A DNA stretch of 64,000 nt from the NCBI GenBank assembly GCA_022453515.1, contig JAJNNY010000003.1, positions 62,001-126,000 of the forward strand. The letters are read 5' to 3'. This DNA is from Astrocystis sublimbata (taxonomy: Eukaryota > Ascomycota > Sordariomycetes > Xylariales > Xylariaceae). The position numbers and the translations under genes were made by a program. The notes beneath the pieces are model-generated. The model was given only the letters and a program-made list of their open reading frames with translations. It was not told the origin of the DNA and did no database searches. Positions 59,903 to 64,000 of this stretch are shown in pieces; the first letter of the stretch is position 1, and each line of letters begins with the position of its first letter.

Positions 59903-62564
59903 GATCTCGTGTGATTATGAGTGGCGAAGCTTAGAAGAGGATGAATAGCAGGGCTGGTACTAGAGCCTGACGCCTTGCATGTTCAAAGAGACTCTGACGA
60001 TTGGAGTATGACGAGGCTGAGCGGGAAAGCCCCCGCCGATTTAGGAACTGTTGCACGGGGTATATAATCTTTTGGTGATGGTATCTAAGGGGTCTAGGGG
60101 TTGCTAATAAGATTATCTCCCGATGCGTGGACAAAACGTGCGTCGCGACTATTGCGTTAACCAGTTCTAGAATCTGCCATCTCGACGATTCTCATGGCGA
60201 CGGCTTCTGAATGTAATCGACCAAATAGGCAATGGCAACACCGCGTTTCTGCTTACCGTCGTGATCGGGTTCTGTTTTTGTCAAACCGATGGAAAGAAGA
60301 ACGATGGGGCAAACAGCGCCGCTGAAGAAAAGAGGAGGTGCGTATTTTCCCCCGCCAATGAGACAAGGGGCAGCGTGGGTGGCTTTTTGATTTGTTGACC
60401 AGGGTTCGCGAACGACTCAAATCCCGAGAGACCGGCGCCCCAAACCCCAAGGAATTGTGTGTTAGCACATGGGATGTTGCCTCGAGTCGATCGTTCGATA
60501 CTCGCAGAGGGTGCAGATTGCCCACTGGTCGAGACGGGCGCGAGGTGTATGTATATATATATATCGCGCTTATTCGTAGGTACACGGGAGAACTGACGGT
60601 CACGCAATTATTATGTGTGTCTATGCCTTACAGCAGCATGCCTGCGTCGCACACAGCGGTGCCCATCCAGCATGGATGAACTGCCAAGCGCGTCGAAGTC
60701 GGTCGACTTATGTATATCACCCACGGGCCGTCGGAAGGGGCACGGTGGCTTGGATTGAGAAGTGGCTCGCTGCCGACCTACCTGTGTGCCTGTTTCTGCC
60801 ACCTGCTACATGCTACCTCATCAACGTCCTCGTAGCTGCGACGTACTTTCAACGTGATCTGGTGACGGGCAGCGATCCCTCATGGCGTTCTGCAACACAG
60901 GCGAGTGTAACCATGTACATGAGATGACGCCAAACAAACCCCTGTTCCCCCGTCAATACGCAGGAGCAGATCACGAACGCAACGCCACTTGATTGAATGT
61001 GCTTATTGGGTGTGATAGTAGGGTGGTACTGTAACTCCGAGACAGGCAGGCTGGTGCCAGCTCGTAGGCCAGCCGCCTGCAATATACCGCAAGGGGAATA
61101 TCCATTGTCCTGGAGATGCAGAAAGGGAGACGCTTTCATCCAAGGGCTCGCTCACCTGGCAGCTTGGTCTCGGGCTTGGAAAGAAAAGCTAGGGGAGGAC
61201 GTCGGGGTTGAGAGGGATAAACAACCCTGCGGTCTGTGAGCATTCGGAGCATTAACCACCAATCCAACGAAATGAGGGCCTGCAGGAGAGGATGATAAAC
61301 ACCAGAAGGAGTAGGGCTCGAATTGAACCAAAAAAAAAGTGTCACATATACTTTAAGAGAAGACAAAGACAGGTCATTAGCCGGACTTTAAGACCGGTGA
61401 GAGAGTTTAGGTAGCGCTGATTTTCGCACCTACCCTATGCCTAGTGCACACATCGCCCCGTCGGATTTTATTGGGTGAGATTTATCGGCGTTTACATCAA
61501 GGTGCCTGTGTAGGTCGGTTTGCCGGGCTCGGCCGGTTGTTTACTCGCCTGACGCTCAAGAGCCGGAAGGTAAGGCACCTATCCACGTGTAAGGTACCCG
61601 TCTTTCGCACATAGACTCGCGCCACTTACAAGAGTTCTAAGCTTTCTGTTTTACCATTGCTCTCTTCTTTTTTTCAGACCTACGACCTTTTTTTTTTTTT
61701 TTTTTTTCTTCGGGCAGACGAGACCTACCTAGTGCCTACCTAGGTACCAGGCTCGCCAGGTAGGTAGGTAGGTAAGTAGATATAAATGTACCTCTAGTAT
61801 GTAGAATCGACTTCATGGCAGCCAACCTAAGCTCACGATACCGGGCCCATGCTATGTCCTCCATATAAGCCTAGCGGGCCTAGGTACATGTAGGGTTACC
61901 TGAGCTAGACTCTCAAGTTCAGCATGTGCGCCATCCAACTTCCAAGGTTGAGCCCATACCACGTTTCTTGAACTTTTTCAATTTTTGTTTTCTATTAGTA
62001 GGTGAGCAGTTCTTAGTGAGCCAAAACCTCCAAGTGTCTAGCTGTACCTAGGTAGGTAAATAGGTGTCTTGAGAAGCTACTATGACATGACCTAAGAAAC
62101 GTTAGCTCCCCGCCGTTCTGCATCTCTTAGTACCTAGGTAGCTCGGCAGCGTCTTGAATAATGCGGGATCAGAATTCAATGACTATTATTGGCGGGTGAA
62201 TGTACGTGGGGATAGTCATCTTTCACTGACCACACGAGGCCAACTTACCTAGTGGCTACTAAGTACCATAATGAAGACTTGGGGCAGGATCCACAACCAA
62301 GTGAGCGGATTGGGTAATGGCCGAGGTTCGTTTGACATGTGCACGAGCAAAGTGTCCCTAGGCAGCGTCATCCCTAGATTTGCAAGCTCCTCGAACCGAA
62401 ATACTGACGTCTCCCGTGACTCGAGTTGTCAGAATACAAGAACCTGCCCATTATCGTCCACTGTCGCGAACACTTACCCAGCTTACTCGCAATCAACCCT
62501 ACCAGAATTCCCACATATCACCTACATATCACACTTGCGCCTCCCACAGACAAGTTAGTGCAAG
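59903..62564. other. Intergenic between regulator and SCP-2 gene
   Basis: No gene recognised. There is a TTATCT motif near 60113, a T-rich run at about 61687-61708, and a dense block at about 61722-61779 with TACCTAGGTA, CCAGGCTCGCCAGG and four TAGG units together. The last 300 bases, with a C-rich stretch and short frames, are the likely leader of the SCP-2 gene. Confidence 0.5.
61722..61779. repeat. Composite TAGG repeat and CCAGGCTCGCCAGG block
   Basis: Within 58 bases there are ACCTACCTAG, TACCTAGGTACC, CCAGGCTCGCCAGG and (TAGG)4, so both dispersed motif families of the window adjoin here. A T run of about 20 bases precedes it. Confidence 0.75.
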
Positions 62565-63129
62565 ATGGGTCTCGTCAACGGTGAGTCGATAGCCTGGGAT
62601 GCTCTTGACGAGCAGCGCGACGCCTGAGCTGAGGACTGACGCGATTCCTACAGAGAAGTTCCCGGCTTCGGCTGCATTCGACGCCATCAACAGCGCCTTG
62701 ACCGGCAGCGAAGCCGACCGGAAAGATGCCATCAAGCAGGGCAACGGTGTCTATGCCTTCACACTGAAGAACAAGGCCGGCGAGACGGCGAGCTGGCATA
62801 TCGACCTGAAGGAGAAGGGTGCGGTGGGCACAGGTCTTGGAGAGAAGCCCAACGGTGAGCCTCGCTCTCTCCCTCCCCTGCCCCCCGGGCCCCCTCCCTA
62901 ATTCTCGCTGCTTTCGCAAATGGCAATGCACGTAGGCTAATGTTTCTTTGCTTTCGCAGTGACCCTCGCGCTCTCGGACGACGATTTTGCTCAGCTTGTT
63001 GCTGGGAACGCCAACGCGCAGCGATTGTTCATGTCCGGGAAACTAAAGGTCAAGGGCGACGTGATGAAGGCGACCAAGCTCGACCCCGTGTTGAAAAAGG
63101 CTCAGACCAAGGCCAAGGCCATGCTATAG
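62565..63129 (+). CDS. SCP-2 sterol/lipid carrier domain protein
   Basis: Three exons, 62565-62580, 62654-62854 and 62960-63129, give 128 residues, the typical size of a stand-alone SCP-2 domain. The sequence follows the family: FDAINSALTGSEADRKDAIK, then YAFTLKNKAGETASWHIDLK, LALSDDDFAQLVAGNANAQR and LFMSGKLKVKGDVMKATKLD near the end. Such proteins hold sterols, fatty acyl-CoA or other lipids in a hydrophobic tunnel, commonly in peroxisomes. Here the last residues are KAKAML, not a canonical SKL/AKL-type peroxisomal signal, so location is open. The first exon is only 16 nt (MGLVN), confirmed by the clean phase with exon 2. Confidence 0.93.
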
Positions 63130-63608
63130 ACTATGGTGTCGTTTCGTTCGCGCGTTCTGCGCATCACGGGGTCGAATCGGAACAAGATAGACTTGGTTGG
63201 CAGCGCCTAGCTGATCTGTGTATATTTGTGCATTATATGTTCTTTTACGTTCGCGATACCACCTGCGCTTTCTATCCCAGCACAAAATATACACTACGGT
63301 TTCCATGGAAAATTCCAACCACTTGCGCCTCACCTAGTATATATCATACGGCCCATGATGATTGGAGGTGGTAAAGCGTGTTTCTATGCGTACCCGATCC
63401 CGACATAGGCGTTTATATTTGCTTGTAGGTACCTACCTCTGGTACCCAGCTTCCTCGCCGTATGACTTGACCAATCAGTATAAAGCCTGGGCACCATGGT
63501 GCCTAGACGCCTACCTCAATGGTAGGATGGACTTGTAATAAGTGAAGTTGCCATTGTTATAATGCCCGTAGTAGTAGAAGTGTTGCCGAGCTCAAGTTGC
63601 TGCCCTAG

Positions 63609-63626
63609 TACCCAGCATCCTGGGTA
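63609..63626. repeat. Hairpin TACCCAG-CATC-CTGGGTA
   Basis: A perfect 7-bp stem with a CATC loop. A second copy 141 bases away has the stem TACCTAG/CTAGGTA with the same loop. Confidence 0.8.
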
Positions 63627-63749
63627 GTGATACGGAGTACACAATTAGGTACTGGGCATGCTCTCGGCTAGGTAGGTAGGAACCTTGAAGATAGTAGAGA
63701 GGAAATATAATGCATTGTCCGTGCCCGATGGCGAGGGTGTTACTACCTG

Positions 63750-63767
63750 TACCTAGCATCCTAGGTA
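63750..63767. repeat. Hairpin TACCTAG-CATC-CTAGGTA
   Basis: A perfect 7-bp stem with loop CATC; it differs from the copy at 63609-63626 by one base in each arm, and the two changes pair with each other. Confidence 0.8.
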
Positions 63768-64000
63768 GGCATGCTAGATACCTTAGGTGCCAGACACCTG
63801 AGACCCTTCCAAGGTAGCTGGCGTCTGATGAGTGGTCCATGATGCATTTCGGAAAGCAAACAGCATTGAATAATGGTGGATGAGTGGTCTTCGTTGCAGC
63901 TTGCAAGCAAACTTCAGGCGCGGAGGTGTGCAGTTGCTGAGCCAATGAGGGGCATTTATTAACGTTGTGCTAGGAGGTGGAACATGGAACCTTGGAAGGG

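Larger units (their letters stand above)
63130..64000. other. Right end, SCP-2 3' flank and hairpin pair
   Basis: No gene recognised. Two short hairpins with identical CATC loops but different stems lie at 63609-63626 and 63750-63767. TAGGTACC words occur near 63426-63437 and 63668-63679. Confidence 0.5.

Noticed and set aside
62575..62931. 118-codon minus-strand frame opposite the SCP-2 gene
   Set aside because: An antisense shadow of a well-supported spliced gene.

Overview
The window looks like nuclear DNA of a filamentous ascomycete, most likely a Sordariomycete. Genes carry short spliceosomal introns (about 41-175 nt, mostly GTRAGT...YAG). Recognisable products include a group II (GNA-2/MAGC type) G-protein alpha subunit, an NsdD/SUB-1 type GATA factor, a Zn2Cys6 regulator with a Fungal_trans_2 type domain, and a fungal MARVEL protein. 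The intergenic DNA is sprinkled with TACCTAGGTA/TAGGTAGG motifs. Taxon placement is inference. I recognised no rRNA gene, complete tRNA, CRISPR array, transposase or LTR element.

Layout: 1-6.8 kb has no recognisable gene. A five-exon G-alpha gene lies at 6.88-8.30 kb (+). A membrane-anchored GH3 beta-glucosidase lies at 10.49-13.34 kb (+). A glycine/histidine/threonine-rich tandem-repeat protein lies at 14.44-15.79 kb (-). A four-helix MARVEL protein lies at 18.38-18.93 kb (-). A very long MFS-type protein lies at 21.94-25.93 kb (+), followed in the same frame, after one TAG, by a 219-codon coding-like tail. From 26.6 to 40.67 kb there is a gene desert holding one isolated exon-like island (28.46-28.79 kb, -) and, at its right end, the long leader of the GATA factor gene (40.67-41.99 kb, +). 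A second gene-poor stretch runs to 48.95 kb. Then come glutamate-cysteine ligase (48.95-51.30 kb, -), a ten-exon APC-family permease (53.01-55.36 kb, -), a nitrilase (56.95-58.09 kb, +), a Zn2Cys6 regulator (58.19-59.90 kb, -) and an SCP-2 lipid carrier (62.57-63.13 kb, +).

How genes may work together: permease and nitrilase are divergent and share a 1.6 kb intergenic region with six HGATAR motifs. The Zn2Cys6 regulator converges on the nitrilase with 97 bp between them. This is consistent with a small nitrogen-scavenging (nitrile) locus under AreA/NIT2-type control; this is inference. The other genes look like independent housekeeping, signalling or developmental genes. All gene models were spliced by hand from reading-frame continuity, splice signals and family consensus. 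No database search was possible.
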